Origin: Musa acuminata AAA Group
Lineage: Eukaryota > Streptophyta > Magnoliopsida > Zingiberales > Musaceae
Assembly: GCF_036884655.1 (NCBI RefSeq)
Contig: NC_088359.1
Coordinates: 14,427,501 to 14,491,500, forward strand
Length of the DNA stretch: 64,000 bases
Direction of reading: 5' to 3'
Both the position numbers and the translations under genes were made by a program. Below, piece after piece: positions 32,812-44,898 of the stretch (the stretch's first letter is position 1; each line of letters begins with the position of its first letter). A model generated the notes under the pieces. That model was not told the origin of the DNA, did no database searches, and saw only the letters and a list, made by a program, of their open reading frames with translations.

Positions 32812-32863
32812 CATGTCCCAACAAAACTTGCTCCACCTTCTTCACAAAAGCCCCAACGGGCTA

Positions 32864-34435
32864 TCACCAACAATGAACACCAACCAAGTCCAAGCACTGC
32901 TTGAACTTGTAAACCGGAACATGCTTCGTAAGCTTATCAACTGGATTGTCCTTCGTATAAATTTTCTGAACAAGGACCTTTCCCTCAGCAATCAACCACT
33001 TAGCGGAATTATCAAAAGAAACTGCATCTGAATAGGTAGTAGGCTCACCAACTTCACTTGTTTCTTCTGCAACAAACAAAGCATATGCAACCAAATTTGC
33101 ATACCTTTGTGGTGGTCGAATATCTCTTATATGACCCAGACACATATGCCATAATTTGGTGATGTCAGAATCAGACAATGATGATGACGAGACTGCAACT
33201 GAACCTGTGACAGTAGTTCCCTGCAGAATATACAAGCTACCAGACCTACAAGCTTTCATAACAATAAGAGCACTTCTAGAAACTTTCATAACTCCACTTT
33301 CAGCTGTGTATTTACACCCAAGGGCCTCTAGGGTGCCTAAAGAGATGAGATTCTTTTTCAAATCAGGAACATGTCTAACATTAGTGAGCGTCCTCACAAT
33401 ACCATCATGCATTTTAATTCGGATTGTTCCTCTACCAACAACATCACATGCAGCATTATTGCCCATCAAAACAATTCCACCATTACAAGATTCATATGTG
33501 GAAAACAAATCCCTATTGGGACACATGTGATAAGAACAACCTGAATCTAAAATCCATTCATTTTTAGACTTTGTCCTGTCATCAGTAGCAAAGAAAATAT
33601 TTCCAAAATTCTCATCAGATGCTACACTAGCTTCAGCGGATTCAATAGTTTTCTCAACAAATTTTTCCTTTTGCTTTAATTTATTTTTCAATTTAAAGCA
33701 ATCAGATTTAATGTGCCCCATTTTATGACAATATCTGCATTCCAAATTTCTATGTCTGGATTTAGATCTAGATTTAGATCTACTACTGTCAAATTCTCTT
33801 TTATCCATTTTATCCCTGACAACCAGACCCTCAGCCTGATTTCCTCTACTTTCCCCAGTGATATCTCTGTCTATTTGCTCCTTAGATTTTAGTGCAGATT
33901 TAATTTCCTGATACGAAACTGTTTCTTTTCCATAAATCAAAGTATCATGGAAATGCTTAAAAGATTGGGGAAGAGAACACAAGAGCAACAAAGCCTTATC
34001 CTCATCATCAATTTTTGCATCTATATTCTCCAAATCCATAACCAAAGAATCAAACTTATCAAGATGCGAGAGTATAGATGTACCTTCAACCATCCGAAGC
34101 ATATACAGACTCTGCTTCAAGTAGAGACGATTCTCCACTGTCCTCTTCATGTACAAGGCTTTAAGTTTGTCCCACATGCTCTTAGCCGTAGTCTCCGTAG
34201 CTACCTCCCGTAAAACCTCGTCAGAGAGGTTTAGAATGATGCTGGATCGGGCCTTCTTATCCATACCCGCAAGATCTTCCTTTGACGTACCATCTGGAAT
34301 GTTCTCAGCACCCTGAAGTGCCAAATCAACTCCGTCTTGAACCAGAATGGCCTCCATCTTGAGTTGCCACATGCCGAAGTTGACATTTCTGTCGAATTTC
34401 TCGACAACGATCTTTGATATTGTCATTGTTGCCAA
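32864..34435 (-). CDS. Gag-protease fusion protein of non-autonomous element G, 523 residues, intact frame
   Basis: ATG at 34435, open to the stop at 32864-32866. Residues 1-205 are a UBN2-type Gag that would form the particle. Residues 219-229 are a serine-arginine-rich basic tract. C233, C236, H241 and C246 form a CCHC nucleocapsid knuckle. D297 in [10 protein letters not shown] is the protease catalytic Asp. Residues 428-437 ([10 protein letters not shown]) start the integrase zinc domain, which is then cut. Residues 439-483 are the linker normally lying after integrase and before RT. Residues 484-523 ([17 protein letters not shown] and onward) are the polyprotein C terminus after RNase H. 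Both deletions keep the frame. Expected role: packaging and processing, with RT and integrase supplied elsewhere. Confidence 0.85.
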   Translation of the reverse strand: MATMTISKIVVEKFDRNVNFGMWQLKMEAILVQDGVDLALQGAENIPDGTSKEDLAGMDKKARSSIILNLSDEVLREVATETTAKSMWDKLKALYMKRTVENRLYLKQSLYMLRMVEGTSILSHLDKFDSLVMDLENIDAKIDDEDKALLLLCSLPQSFKHFHDTLIYGKETVSYQEIKSALKSKEQIDRDITGESRGNQAEGLVVRDKMDKREFDSSRSKSRSKSRHRNLECRYCHKMGHIKSDCFKLKNKLKQKEKFVEKTIESAEASVASDENFGNIFFATDDRTKSKNEWILDSGCSYHMCPNRDLFSTYESCNGGIVLMGNNAACDVVGRGTIRIKMHDGIVRTLTNVRHVPDLKKNLISLGTLEALGCKYTAESGVMKVSRSALIVMKACRSGSLYILQGTTVTGSVAVSSSSLSDSDITKLWHMCLGHIRDIRPPQRYANLVAYALFVAEETSEVGEPTTYSDAVSFDNSAKWLIAEGKVLVQKIYTKDNPVDKLTKHVPVYKFKQCLDLVGVHCW

Positions 34436-34451
34436 AAGATCCCAGAACCAG

Positions 34452-34463
34452 GCTCTGATACCA
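34452..34463 (-). promoter_or_regulatory. Primer-binding site of element G
   Basis: The minus strand reads TGGTATCAGAGC, beside the 5' LTR. It is intact and matches the initiator tRNA-Met. Confidence 0.9.
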
Positions 34464-34466
34464 GTT

Positions 34467-34892
34467 TGTTAGAGCTAGCCCCAGGATATTTACCAAAGGA
34501 TAATTTTGGCAACACAACAAAAACAATAAAGCGGAAAGAATAAAGCGACAAGAACAAACAAAACACCAGAACACCAGATATACGTGGTTCGGTCAATTGA
34601 CTTTGACCTACATCCACGGAAGAAAGAGGAGCAAATTACTATTATAAAAGAGGGACACTTACAAATGCCTTAGGAAATGTTCCTAGGCCATAAAACACCT
34701 TCAGCTTCCTAAACAAGAAGACTTCAAACCATAAGCAGGTTTTCTTGTGATGCCTGTTGTACTTCTTGTGGTGTCTGTGGTACTTCTCGTGGTGTGTCTA
34801 ACTTCAAAGCTCAGGCCCTTATTTATAGTTCCAAGACGAGACAACAAGTCTGATTTTCCTGATGTGGGACTATGGGACTTGCCAAACTAACA
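34467..34892 (-). repeat. 5' LTR of element G
   Basis: 426 bp, TGTTAGAGCTAGCCCC to CCAAACTAACA on the plus strand. The minus-strand TATA box TATAAATA is at 34820-34827 and would drive the gag transcript. Confidence 0.92.
34820..34827 (-). promoter_or_regulatory. TATA box of element G 5' LTR
   Basis: Minus-strand CTATAAATAAGGGCC context. The same motif is in the other G and H LTRs (32725-32732 and 62943-62950). Confidence 0.7.
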
Positions 34893-34897
34893 CTACA
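34893..34897. repeat. Right target-site duplication of element G (CTACA)
   Basis: Matches 32367-32371. Confidence 0.88.
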
Positions 34898-37620
34898 TCC
34901 TGTATTCCCGTGGTACTTAACTAGAGCCACTGTGCTAACAAGGATCGAACTCATGCCTATGAGCTTGCCACTGCTTCCTAGCATTCCTGTTGGATTCTGC
35001 TATGGCTAGTAGGATTCTCCTTTTCCTGTTTCATTCTCCAAATAGCTACTATTAGTCTTGGGTCCGGGCTCATAGGCTTCCACCGTTGACGCTTTCTTCT
35101 TGATTCTTATCTTATGTACTAGTATGCTCAGCCCGATATCCTCACTTTTACTTGTCAGTTGCTCGGTGGATGAGAAGCTTACGAGTAGCGGACTAAATCT
35201 AACTACAGAGAATAGGGCAGTAGTGTCATACTGAGCTAAATGAGTGTCGGGCTAACCACTTTAGGGAGTGATTTCAACCTTAAGGCAAGGGACCTATAAG
35301 AGTTACGCTAAGTCACGAGTCCTGCTTGGAGAACAGCAGCTCAGAGGTCAGTTTGATAAACAAGAAAGCAAGGCTCTAAGGCATTAGTTGCAGGACTACG
35401 TTGGTTGTCTTCTCGTAAGTAAGTGGTTTCAGTCCAAGAAGTAGCAGTTGGGTTCCGAGCTAGTGGACCAAGTCCTATAAAGTAGTCGCTTTTTTTCTAA
35501 TATGTGCAGGGTTGCTCTAGAGTAGTTGGGTATTAGTGGATTCTGGTAGTTCTCAGTTGAATAATTTGATCGCTACGCTGAAGGCTTCCAAGCAGGTAAG
35601 TGCATCCTTGTTAGCGGCGGTTCTCTTCTTATTGGTTCAATTCCGAGTCATTTAACAAAGTAGTAAGTCTTGTCAGCACTAGTCCAATTCTAATAATAGT
35701 TAGATGCGTTCCATTGTACCTTCTGTTTATCACTAGCTCGAATCTGATAACAACTACTCCAAGTCTGTTAATGCGGAGGTTATTGTCGGCATTAGGGAAA
35801 AGACGGCACCCCACCACTTATATTCTCTATTAAAACGAAAAGTGTCATACCTATGTGCGCTAGATCGTACCCGGAGTAAAGACTAAAAGGCAAGGTAGTA
35901 AGCCTAGTAGTAAGTGCCAAGTAGATCCAAGTCTTTCTTTCTGCTTCAAGGCCTTGGAGTTTTGTCCGGGATCCTGGTATTGAGTTGGATCCTGTCCTAT
36001 TAGTGGTTGACTTAATGGCAATATGAGATCAGTTGTAGTTGACTTCATTTCAGTGGTAGCATACTTCTATATAGGGTATATGGACTGAAAGCCAGGATAA
36101 TAAGTTTGAAGCGAACACGAGGGCTGCTGGGTTTAGTTCCTACTTCTGTCCTGGATTCTGACTATTACTACTATACTAGGTTAAAGGCATTAGTGCCAGG
36201 CCTATAGAAGAGAAGGGCCGGCTAAGATACAACAAGACAAAGGCTGCAAAGCTGCTGGCAGTAGCAGCGGACCTAAACTCATAATACAGAATTCCTATAG
36301 GTAGTTCAAGGGTTTAAGAAGGTATAGTACAATACTAAAGCTAGCAAGTAAGCATGAAAGTATGACCGGTAAGAGTGCTGGTCTATAAGTAGCTCAAGCC
36401 TTTTTAGTAGCAATTACTGTTTGGGAGCAAGGGAAGGCGTTTAACATAAGAGTGGAGTTCCGTAGCGGCAGGCCCATCTTATTAGTCAAAGAATAAAAGA
36501 CGGTAAAGAAAGGGTCGGTATAGTTTGTTAGTTAGGAGGGGAATCTTTCGAGTCAGTAGTAGCTTGTCGAGTTCCATTCAGTAAGTCCAGGTGAAGTCTT
36601 TTAGTGCGCTAGATCATATTCTCACTCTTATTCTTATTCCAAATACTAATTCTTTTGATTACCTGTTGCTGTTTGATCTATCAGGTTAGTGTTCTATTCT
36701 CTTATGTACCTATCCGATTATCATAAGTAGTGAAAATATGGTACTGCCGCGACCTATACTCTTATTCTATTGTTGTGCATACGCTATATCGTAACCTAAC
36801 TCTTTGCTCCTTGTTGCTGCCTTGGTTGCCGGGGTTCTATTCTCGTATACCCTTGTTGCATTCCCATTATGTGTAGGGAAATTCGGATTATGTCTCTTGG
36901 CATCCTACTATTGGTTTGATTCGATCCTTTCTCGTAATAGATAGATTCTCGTATTAGAGAGTGTTTCATTACGTTTAGTAGCGATATCAACCTTTCCACT
37001 AGTAGATGGATTCCTTAAGCAAGGGGTTTCGGACTACTACTAAAGAATAAGATCCAGGACGGGTGGACTTACTTTATTGGGGAGTTTTGGTTTCAAATAC
37101 TGTATTTGGTGGTCGAGAAGTCAAGCTCGGAAGCTATAAAGTAGGGCTTAGCTAAAGGAGTGGCATACTGACTTCAAGTTAAGAGAGTTGGAATTGAGGT
37201 CGGGATAGACAGACTTCTATTTAGGTCCCTTGTGCAGTAAGGCAGGCTGGGTTCCAGGGTTGCTTCTTATCAGTATTGGTTAAAGCCCTGTCAGCACTAG
37301 TTGTTGTCCTATAAGCAGTAGAGTCGTTAAAGAATATCATGTTGAGTTGTAAAAGCAAGGCTTGGTTGACTCTTTTCCTATTAGTAGATGCTCCGAATCG
37401 TACCTTAGTAGATGCTCTGAAGCGTACCTATGCTTAGTATGCCCTAGATCATATCTGTATTCTATATTCTTGTATTTACTTTAATAATAGAGTCCAATTT
37501 CTTAACCATATATTGGAGTTGGTTTTGTAACTCACTTATCTATTCTCTTATAATAACTTATCTATTCCCTATCCTACTTTCATTCTTGTATTAGTACTTG
37601 TCCCTCTACGCTCTCTCATC

Positions 37621-38229
37621 TTGTGGTTCCTTTCACTTAGGTCCAACACAACTTTCTATAGTATGCATGGCTCCTCTCACTCTCAAGGCAAGGAGGAAAC
37701 TTCTATAGTATGCATGGCTCCTCTCACTCTCAAGGAGGAAACAAAGGGTATAGAATTCACTACTACCTTGATAAGAATGGAACAAGTAAGTCAAAGAATG
37801 GAACTGCGAAAACAAAGCTTTCCCACCATTGACTTTGATTCTGAAAATAGTAGATATCTTAGCCTATCTTTCATGTCTCTGATCCTGACTTGTCGTAGGC
37901 TCACTCTTGCTACTAACGCCTATAGACTTACCTTTGCTCTGAAACTCCATGCCTTAAGCCTGCCTGTAGTGCTCTACCTATCCTGGTTTTCATTCTATGA
38001 TTTCATATTGGATCTTTTTAATATCAAGAAAGAAGTCGGTGCTCATAAAACGGAACTAGTGCCTAGACCTGCAAGACTTGAACCAATACCAAAACGAAAA
38101 ACCATATACTCGGAACTAAGCCTATATCCATTGAATCTAAGTCTCCCGATCCTCTGCTTGCACTATGTTGTATTTTGCACCTTGGATTCTTCTACTGCTA
38201 TCAATAAGAGTCGACTCGAGGAGGATTAA
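37621..38229 (+). other. Unrecognised 202-codon open frame in spacer, doubtful gene
   Basis: This is the longest open frame in the spacer DNA. The predicted product is basic, with a hydrophobic middle (ALSLPVVLYLSWFSFYDFILDLF near residues 111-133) that could be a membrane segment. I recognise no family. The frame begins with a non-ATG start (TTG) and includes the 47-bp direct repeat at 37654-37742. Nothing upstream looks like a promoter. It may be a chance frame in DNA with uneven composition. Confidence 0.15.
37654..37742. repeat. 47-bp direct repeat, two copies
   Basis: TTCTATAGTATGCATGGCTC and the following bases occur at 37654 and again at 37701. The second copy lacks the extra CAAGG found in the first. 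Confidence 0.85.
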
Positions 38230-41200
38230 GGATTTAAAGCATAAGCAGGAGCTGTTCCAGTTGAGTTAGAAGTTCCATTGAATGAAGCGCCTAAGGGAAC
38301 TGAGTTAGTAGGTGTATAGGTATAGGCGCATTCCATAAATATAATAGTATACATTCCTTAACTCAAATGGAATAGTCGAAATCAGTTCAAGTTCCATGAA
38401 TTTGTTTAGCCGGCGCAAGAGAGATAGATTCAATTACTGGTTGACTTTCCTCGGCAAAAGGGAAAGCCTAGGTTTGAAATGAAAGTTGAGTATTGGATGG
38501 ACATCTAATAGCATTTGAAACATGTGACTCTAAGTAGACTTATGCTCTTACCGTAGCTTCTCTATCGTGAAAAGGAGCTGCCTAGCGCGCACCTTCCCTT
38601 TCAAAAGACCTTCGTTCTCTAAACTCATCTTTCATCTGCTGACTCAAGGATGCGTTAGGAAGCTTCCAGAGCAAAAGTATAGTCAAATAGGCAACAAATG
38701 TATTTGAAGAGCTATTAGATACCGCACTTATTATTACACTTTTCTTTACTAACCCGCTAGAGCTCAAAGGTACCTCAAAGGTGAACTCCTAACCAGCTTT
38801 TCCGTCAGTAAGCTCACTTTCTCCGTTTCATACTGACTTATGCGCCAAGGGCTAAATCCTTCTATACTTGTTCAACGCAATGGCTTTGAAAGTCATTAAG
38901 TTAGTTTCGCCTTCTTCACAAGTAGTGAGTTTAGAGTCACTATGCCTCTCTGTCCGGAAAGTGCCAACGTCTGCCTCCAGCTTAATTAGTAATGGCTTAT
39001 TAAAGTAAGGAGAACAAACTAGGGCCTGCCTCCATTAGGGAACCCCACTATACAAAAGCGAGCTACATCGGTGACGACTTGGACCACTATCTATCATATG
39101 CCACTTGGACCACTACAAGGTTAAGGTTTTCAATACGGAAATTATTGTCGCGCCTGTTAACCTAAATTATATGCTTTCTTGCTCCCCCACAATACTTGCT
39201 CATATAAAGCCTAAAGTTTCGTATAAAGTAGCCTGTAAGGTATCAATCAATTGTAAATAACGGAGTTTTCAAGCTAAATATAGGGAAGTCGACTCTCATC
39301 AATCAGGCAACCCTATTTACCCTGACTTCTAAAGGGAGAGCAGTGAAATGATTTGTTTACAAGGCTAACGGGAATGTTGTTGAAAAAAGAGATACTGTTG
39401 ATTTGACTGTTTGATAAGGCAAAACGAGTCTAGGTGCTGGAAATACATAATAGAATTGATTCTCATTTAATAAGAAACTGAAGAAGCATCCGCTGGAGCA
39501 GGCGAAGCATCTTATCGCATGTCATATAAGTATGGAATGAATTAGAGAGAAAAAAAGCTTGTACTGAGGGGTGGTCGGCCAGAGAGGAACTTATGAAACA
39601 CTATACTTCTTGTCTTCCTATTCGAGATGAAGAGTAGAGATCAGAGGATAGGAGATTTTTGGTAAAAGAATAAGCCGCATACTGGGGTTCTATAAGTCGG
39701 AAGTGATAGTTTAAGATGGAGGAGAATAAGAAAGATTAGATGCTTGATCAGGATCTAAAGCAACAGAAGATACGGTTGAAAGAGAATCCGAAGGAGATGA
39801 AAGATGGAATTGCACAAGTTTAAGCGCTAAGCAAGAAACAAGTCCTGGGTCAGCAGTTAGAGCAGAGCTAGTAGTTGTAGAGTTTCATCCCAGTAGTAGT
39901 TGCCCAGTTCGAGGGAGATAGAGAACCTGTCCTGTCCAAGGTAGGAAATAGAGAATATAGGACCAGTACAAGTAGTAAGCCCTAAGTTATTAGTAAGCCT
40001 ACAACTAGTTATGAGGAAGCCAAGCCCACATATTGTCCGAAGAAGTGACCAGTTAGTATAATATGTAGAATTGAAGACCTAAGTTACAGATACAGATGCG
40101 GAGAAGAAGCAAATTACTATAAGGCCCTACTCTTTCTTTGAGTCTAGATTAAGTTAATAGTTGCCAGCTGCTAGTTTAGATGAGCCATAGGCTAAAGATG
40201 TTAGGAAGAAATGCACTAAAACATCACTGTAGTAGTTTCCTGGGAAAATCCCTATCATCATCTTATCTTCCCTGTTCAAGAAATGCTATTTGAGTTTATA
40301 CCCACTAATAGCTCCTGTCGCGTAACATTACTAGATGATTTCCCCAACAAGTAGTATAGTAGTCAAGAGCCAGAGGATAGGGAATAGAACCAGAGGGGAG
40401 AGATGAGTTCAAAGAGCCATAGGAAGTCCGCTTTGCTATCAGCCAAGGAACGGATAGACAAAAGTAAATACAAGCTCAGTTGAAACTATAGTTCGGGCAA
40501 GAAGAGAAGATATCAGATGCTGTTGTCAGTGAAAGTGCAATTCCTTTAGTTGGCGATAGGGGAGCAAGAGTGGAAAGAGAACAGTAGAGCTCGAGTGCCC
40601 AAACAAAATAAGTAGGGTCGGCAAGGAAAGTGGAGTAGACAAAATAATCAGTAGTTGTTAGTGGAATACCGGTAGTACTTGCTTACTTCTAGTAGTTGTA
40701 GCCAGAGGTCTAGTAGCTAGAGTTAGATGAGCCAGAAGTCTTATATAAGAGATGAGCCTTAGTTCAAAGAGGAAGTATGGAGTTTGGGTATTGTTAGCTC
40801 TAGAGCTCTATTCTCAGATACTGTAAAGCAAGTCTCATCAGATACTAGTTAATTCTCATAAGCTGCAGTTCGATTGCCTGTTTTGAGTTGAAGTATGAGA
40901 ACCTATAGCTCCAGTCCGAGAAGCAACAGTTCCATTATGAGAAGCACTATCGCCTATAGTTAGTGGTAGAAGAATCAAAGTCACAGCAGCGCGGTAATGA
41001 AAAGCAGGCAAATAATACTATAAGTCCGTAGTTGAGGATTGGTATTGGTAGCCTTATTATAGACCCTAGATTCCTCTCAGTTGGTGCAGTAAGTCAGCCT
41101 TGGAAGCACTACTTTTAGTTTCAAAGTCAGTAAAGGAATGAGATAGGAGAGTAATAGAATGAGAGGCGTGAAAGTGGTTCGGTAGTGAAAGCCCTAGTTA

Positions 41201-42049
41201 TTGGTTAAGGATCCGGATCAACTGTTAAAGAATAGCAGTAAGGGAAGTCCACCTCCCATGTGGTAGTTTCCGTTTTCAAGTAAGTATTGGTAGGGTAGTA
41301 GCTTAGTGTCGAGGTAGGTTCGGGTGAAGAAGATGTTTTAGTGTGGTTAGTTGATCCCTTATGCTTATTAGTAGGAATGCCTGAGTTGAAGATTAGGTTT
41401 AATACCAGAGTAGCAAAGTGGAAGGCCAGGCAGTACGAATTAGTGGTTACTGGACTTAACACTGGCATAGTAACAGAATTATGGTGAAAAAGAAGTGCAA
41501 TTTCTCATATACAGACACAGTAGAGGAAACATAGGACTTCTTCATATAGGAAACCAGAATTGGCTTGGCCCGTTCGAGTTTGATCTTATTAAGAAGCCGA
41601 AGCCGAGTGGAATCCCCAACAAGTAGTTTAGTACAAGATAAGAAAGGTGGGCAAGGTCAGCTGTTAGAGCAGAGCCAGTAGCAAGTAGTAGTACTGTTAG
41701 AATGAAACCAGTAAGTAACAGAGCCAAGCCACTCAAAAGGAGGAATTGAACTCCCAAGCATTGAGGATATTCCAATAACTGAACCCATCTTTGCATCGAG
41801 CCAACTAATAACCAAGCCGAGCAGAGCAATAGGGTCAAGATGTTAGGCTAAAATGAGTTATTTCGAATAGCCAAGTAACGACTAATGTTACGCGGTAGGG
41901 CCGCTCTGTGTTCGGGGTTTTTCATGTCATTTCCCATCAAACATAATAAGTGCTGCTAGAATGCATTTTGAGTGTATACCTTCCAATTCCCGCTTCCCTT
42001 GATGGTTCAGCTACTTCTGATTCTAAAGAAGAGAGTTGACTTCACTACT

Positions 42050-42054
42050 GTTCC
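42050..42054. repeat. Left target-site duplication of element E (GTTCC)
   Basis: GTTCC precedes TGTAACATC at 42055 and is found again at 49137-49141. Confidence 0.9.
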
Positions 42055-43431
42055 TGTAACATCTCTCATTTCTGAATTTTCGTATAAGTTTCTAATTGTA
42101 ATGTAAGTATCTATTTTAAGTTTGATAAAATTTCAAAGTATGAATCTGAGGACTTATTCAAAAGAGTTGGAGGATTTGTTAAAGAAAAATCTGAGGACCT
42201 ATATGTAAACCCTGAGGACCTAATCGAAAATATAATAAATTCAAGGACTAAATCGCAAAATGCACAAAATGACAAATTTCACCGTTTAAGCCTCTCTGCC
42301 TTCGTTCTTAAGGAAGCAGAGAAGGCAGCTGCGTGGATGATCAGGGAAAGAAAGAAAGAAGAAGAAGAAGAAGAAGAAGAAGAAAAAAAAAAAAATAGGG
42401 CTTTAAGGGTTCTTGCCCAAATCTTTTCACTTATGGTCAAAATTCTCAAAGGCAAGTGTTCTAACCCCATCCTATAGAAAATTAGTCTCTGTTTTTATGT
42501 TAATTCAAAATAAACTGAAGGATTTCTATTTAGAAACTGATATGTCTCTCCTTGGACATAGAACCATGGATTCTGAAATTTCTTTCGGTAAACTAACCCC
42601 TATATACAGTTCCGGCTATAATTTTTAGTACGAAATGCAGAATTGAGCAGGACCTAGTTTGTTTGAAATTAGACTCCTATATCTTTCTTTTGACACAAAT
42701 TTTGAAGATTTTAAACACCGAATACTTACCCAAATGTCTGTTTCAAATGAGTCTATGGATGCTGCAAAACAGGGATTAAGATTTCTAACCTTTCGATACT
42801 AAAATGCCCATAACTCCCTATTAGAAATTCTGATTTGTACCAAACTGATTTTATTTGAAACTAGACTTGAAAATATTTCTTTTGATATATAGTTTGAAAA
42901 TTTTGGAATTCAAATGCCTACCCTATTATCTGTTGAATCCGACCCTATGTATTCTGCAAAACAGTGATTGTGTCCTTGACCTTGCGTTACCAAATCAAAG
43001 GTAACTCCTTGTTGGAAACCATGATTCGTACGAAACTTATTTCGACAGAAAATAGATTGATATATCTCTCGACAGTAGTTTTCTTATGGGTATTGGAGCA
43101 TAATTGATATTCTGAAGTATTTGTTCTATGTGCCACTTGAATTCTGTCAGAAATTGAGCTTTGGTCGATTTCGCGTATTCCGTTCCATTCCTTTGGATAT
43201 TGAATTCATTTAACCTTCTTATTTGAATTGAGCTAAATATGGTTGCTTGGAATCCCTGTATACCCTTGTTTTCATTTCATTCCAAATCTGAATACATTCG
43301 TGAGAGATTTGTTCCTTGCATCGTATTGTCTCGAAAAGGCACATGTACGTTTTGTTGTTCCGCGTGTGCTTCTGATATATGCTACTTATTGTTCAAAACC
43401 GCCCTCTTGTACTCTGGTGTTGTGGGATTGT

Positions 43432-43571
43432 CTGGACCTTTGCCAGAAATGGTAAAGGGTGTTATTCTGGACCTTTGCCAGAAATGGTAAAGGGTGTTAT
43501 TTTGGACATTTGCTAGAAATGGTAAAGGGTGTTATTCTGGACCTTTGCCAGAAATGGTAAAGGGTATGTGC
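43432..43571. repeat. 35-bp tandem repeat, about four copies, in LTR of E
   Basis: Units start at 43432, 43467 and at 35-bp steps (CTGGACCTTTGCCAGAAATG and so on). The third carries a few substitutions. LTR D has just one copy here. Confidence 0.9.
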
Positions 43572-43830
43572 TTAGAGCCTGCGATGCTCTGCCGGCCCAC
43601 TCTGGCTTCACCTAGACGTGGGTGGATGGAGCTCCCAGACGTGGGAGACTTTTGTCAGGTGGTCATTCAGAAATGGATGAATCACATTCTGACTGAGATC
43701 CCACTACACCTTCTGTATGTTTGATATGATATCCAGAGCTTTGGTTATGTGTTTTTGTACATGCTTTGGATAAGAATGATATGAATGCAACGTCAAAGAC
43801 GACGTTTAAGCTTATGTTTGGTATGTGATA

Positions 43831-43999
43831 TTGATAAGCTCCGAAATGTTTCATTCATTGTTGATATGCTTCGAAATGTTCCATACGCTATTGATATGCT
43901 CCGGAACATTTCATATGCCATTGATAAGCTCCGATATGTTTCATATGTTATTGTTTTGCTCCAAAACGTTTCATTCGTTTCTGATATGCTCCAATTACT
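43831..43999. repeat. 30-bp tandem repeat, about five and a half copies, in LTR of E
   Basis: Units begin at 43831, 43861, 43891, 43921, 43951 and 43981, with consensus TTGATATGCTCCGAAATGTT plus TCAT-rich ends. The copies are diverged, so the array is older than the 35-bp one. Related, less regular copies are visible in solo LTR D near 17100-17250. Confidence 0.88.
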
Positions 44000-44703
44000 C
44001 TATGCCCGTATGTTATGAACCCAATATGTATGATTGAAAGGACCATTGTGATTCTGCACCTAATGATATTATGTCTACGAATTCGTATATTCTGCCTCGT
44101 ATTGTGAAACTTTATCTCTTTGGAAATTGTCCTATTTCGATATGGATATGTTAGTCACTTGCTGAGCTCTTTATGCTCACCCCATTTGTTGATAAATTTT
44201 TCAGGATAGCGTACCGCTTGCTTAAATGTTAAGATTGGGCTGAGGCAGTGGAAAGTTAGAAGATTTTGGGCAGATCTTTATTAGCATATATGTATTTGTT
44301 GTATAAGTCACTCTGTATCTAATGAAATGTTGACGATGAATCTAAACCCATGAATTTTGTGTAAGTTAAAGGACCCTTCATGTTTAGGATTTTGGAATGT
44401 TAAGTTAAATTCATGTAATGATATGAACTTATGGTAAACGTTGGTTTGGTGACTGCATAGACTTCCCCACTTGTGAAATTATGTTGTGGTTATTATTTTG
44501 ATGAGTTGAGTTCAGATTGTATGGATTATCGAGTGATTGTGTGGTATGTTTATGAACTGCACAGGGTTTATAAATTTATAGACTATAGAGGTGAAATTTT
44601 GATCTGAATGTTTTCTTAGTGACCTCAAATGTGTGTTTGGATCCTGGATTAGTTGTGATGAAAATTTTAATAATTGTCGTTATTTTGAGGGGCGTGACAG
44701 AGG

Positions 44704-44716
44704 TGGTATCAGAGCC
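44704..44716 (+). promoter_or_regulatory. Primer-binding site of element E
   Basis: TGGTATCAGAGCC, four bases after the 5' LTR, matching initiator tRNA-Met. Confidence 0.88.
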
Positions 44717-44898
44717 GACCTAGCATTAGGGTAGGGTGAGAGGGCTCGAGTAGGAAAGGGCTACCCGTGGATGGAGTCAGAGAACTCATCACGGCGTGGA
44801 GCCACCATTGAGTTAATCCTCACATGCACTATGCTAGGGTTCGATCTAGGATATGTTGGACCTTGACGAGGACGTCAAGCTAATTGAGTTGGGGATAG
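44717..44898 (+). other. Short internal segment resembling the 3' end of a Gypsy internal region
   Basis: Non-coding. Its last part has TTGACGAGGACGTCAAGC and then a purine-rich GAGTTGGGGATAG directly before the J LTR. Similar phrases usually lie at the end of plant Gypsy internal regions, just before the 3' LTR. Confidence 0.45.

Larger units (their letters stand above)
32372..34892 (-). mobile_element. Element G: non-autonomous gag-protease Copia element (TR-GAG-like)
   Basis: 2521 bp on the minus strand, with 426-bp LTRs differing at only about five positions, TSD CTACA, primer-binding site and polypurine tract. It carries one long open frame with Gag and protease but no integrase, RT or RNase H core. 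The second copy, element H, has exactly the same length and the same internal deletions at a different locus. The deleted form therefore spread as such and is not a local wreck. It fits the class of terminal-repeat elements carrying only gag, which need enzymes from an autonomous relative. Confidence 0.92.
34898..42049. other. Non-coding spacer, 7.1 kb
   Basis: No recognisable gene or transposon. The stretch 39840-41860 is rich in plus-strand AGTAG/GTAAG words. Several of its phrases recur beyond element E: a 27-bp phrase at 41545-41571 matches 49803-49829 with one difference, and AGTTAGATGAGCCAG at 40721-40735 recurs at 54526-54540. One open frame of 202 codons (37621-38229) is listed separately. 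Confidence 0.5.
42055..44699 (+). repeat. 5' LTR of element E
   Basis: Starts TGTAACATCTCTC and ends GAGGGGCGTGACA. The same family as solo LTR D. It contains a GAA microsatellite at about 42356-42385, a 35-bp repeat at 43432-43571 and a 30-bp repeat at 43831-43999. No gene is present. Confidence 0.92.
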
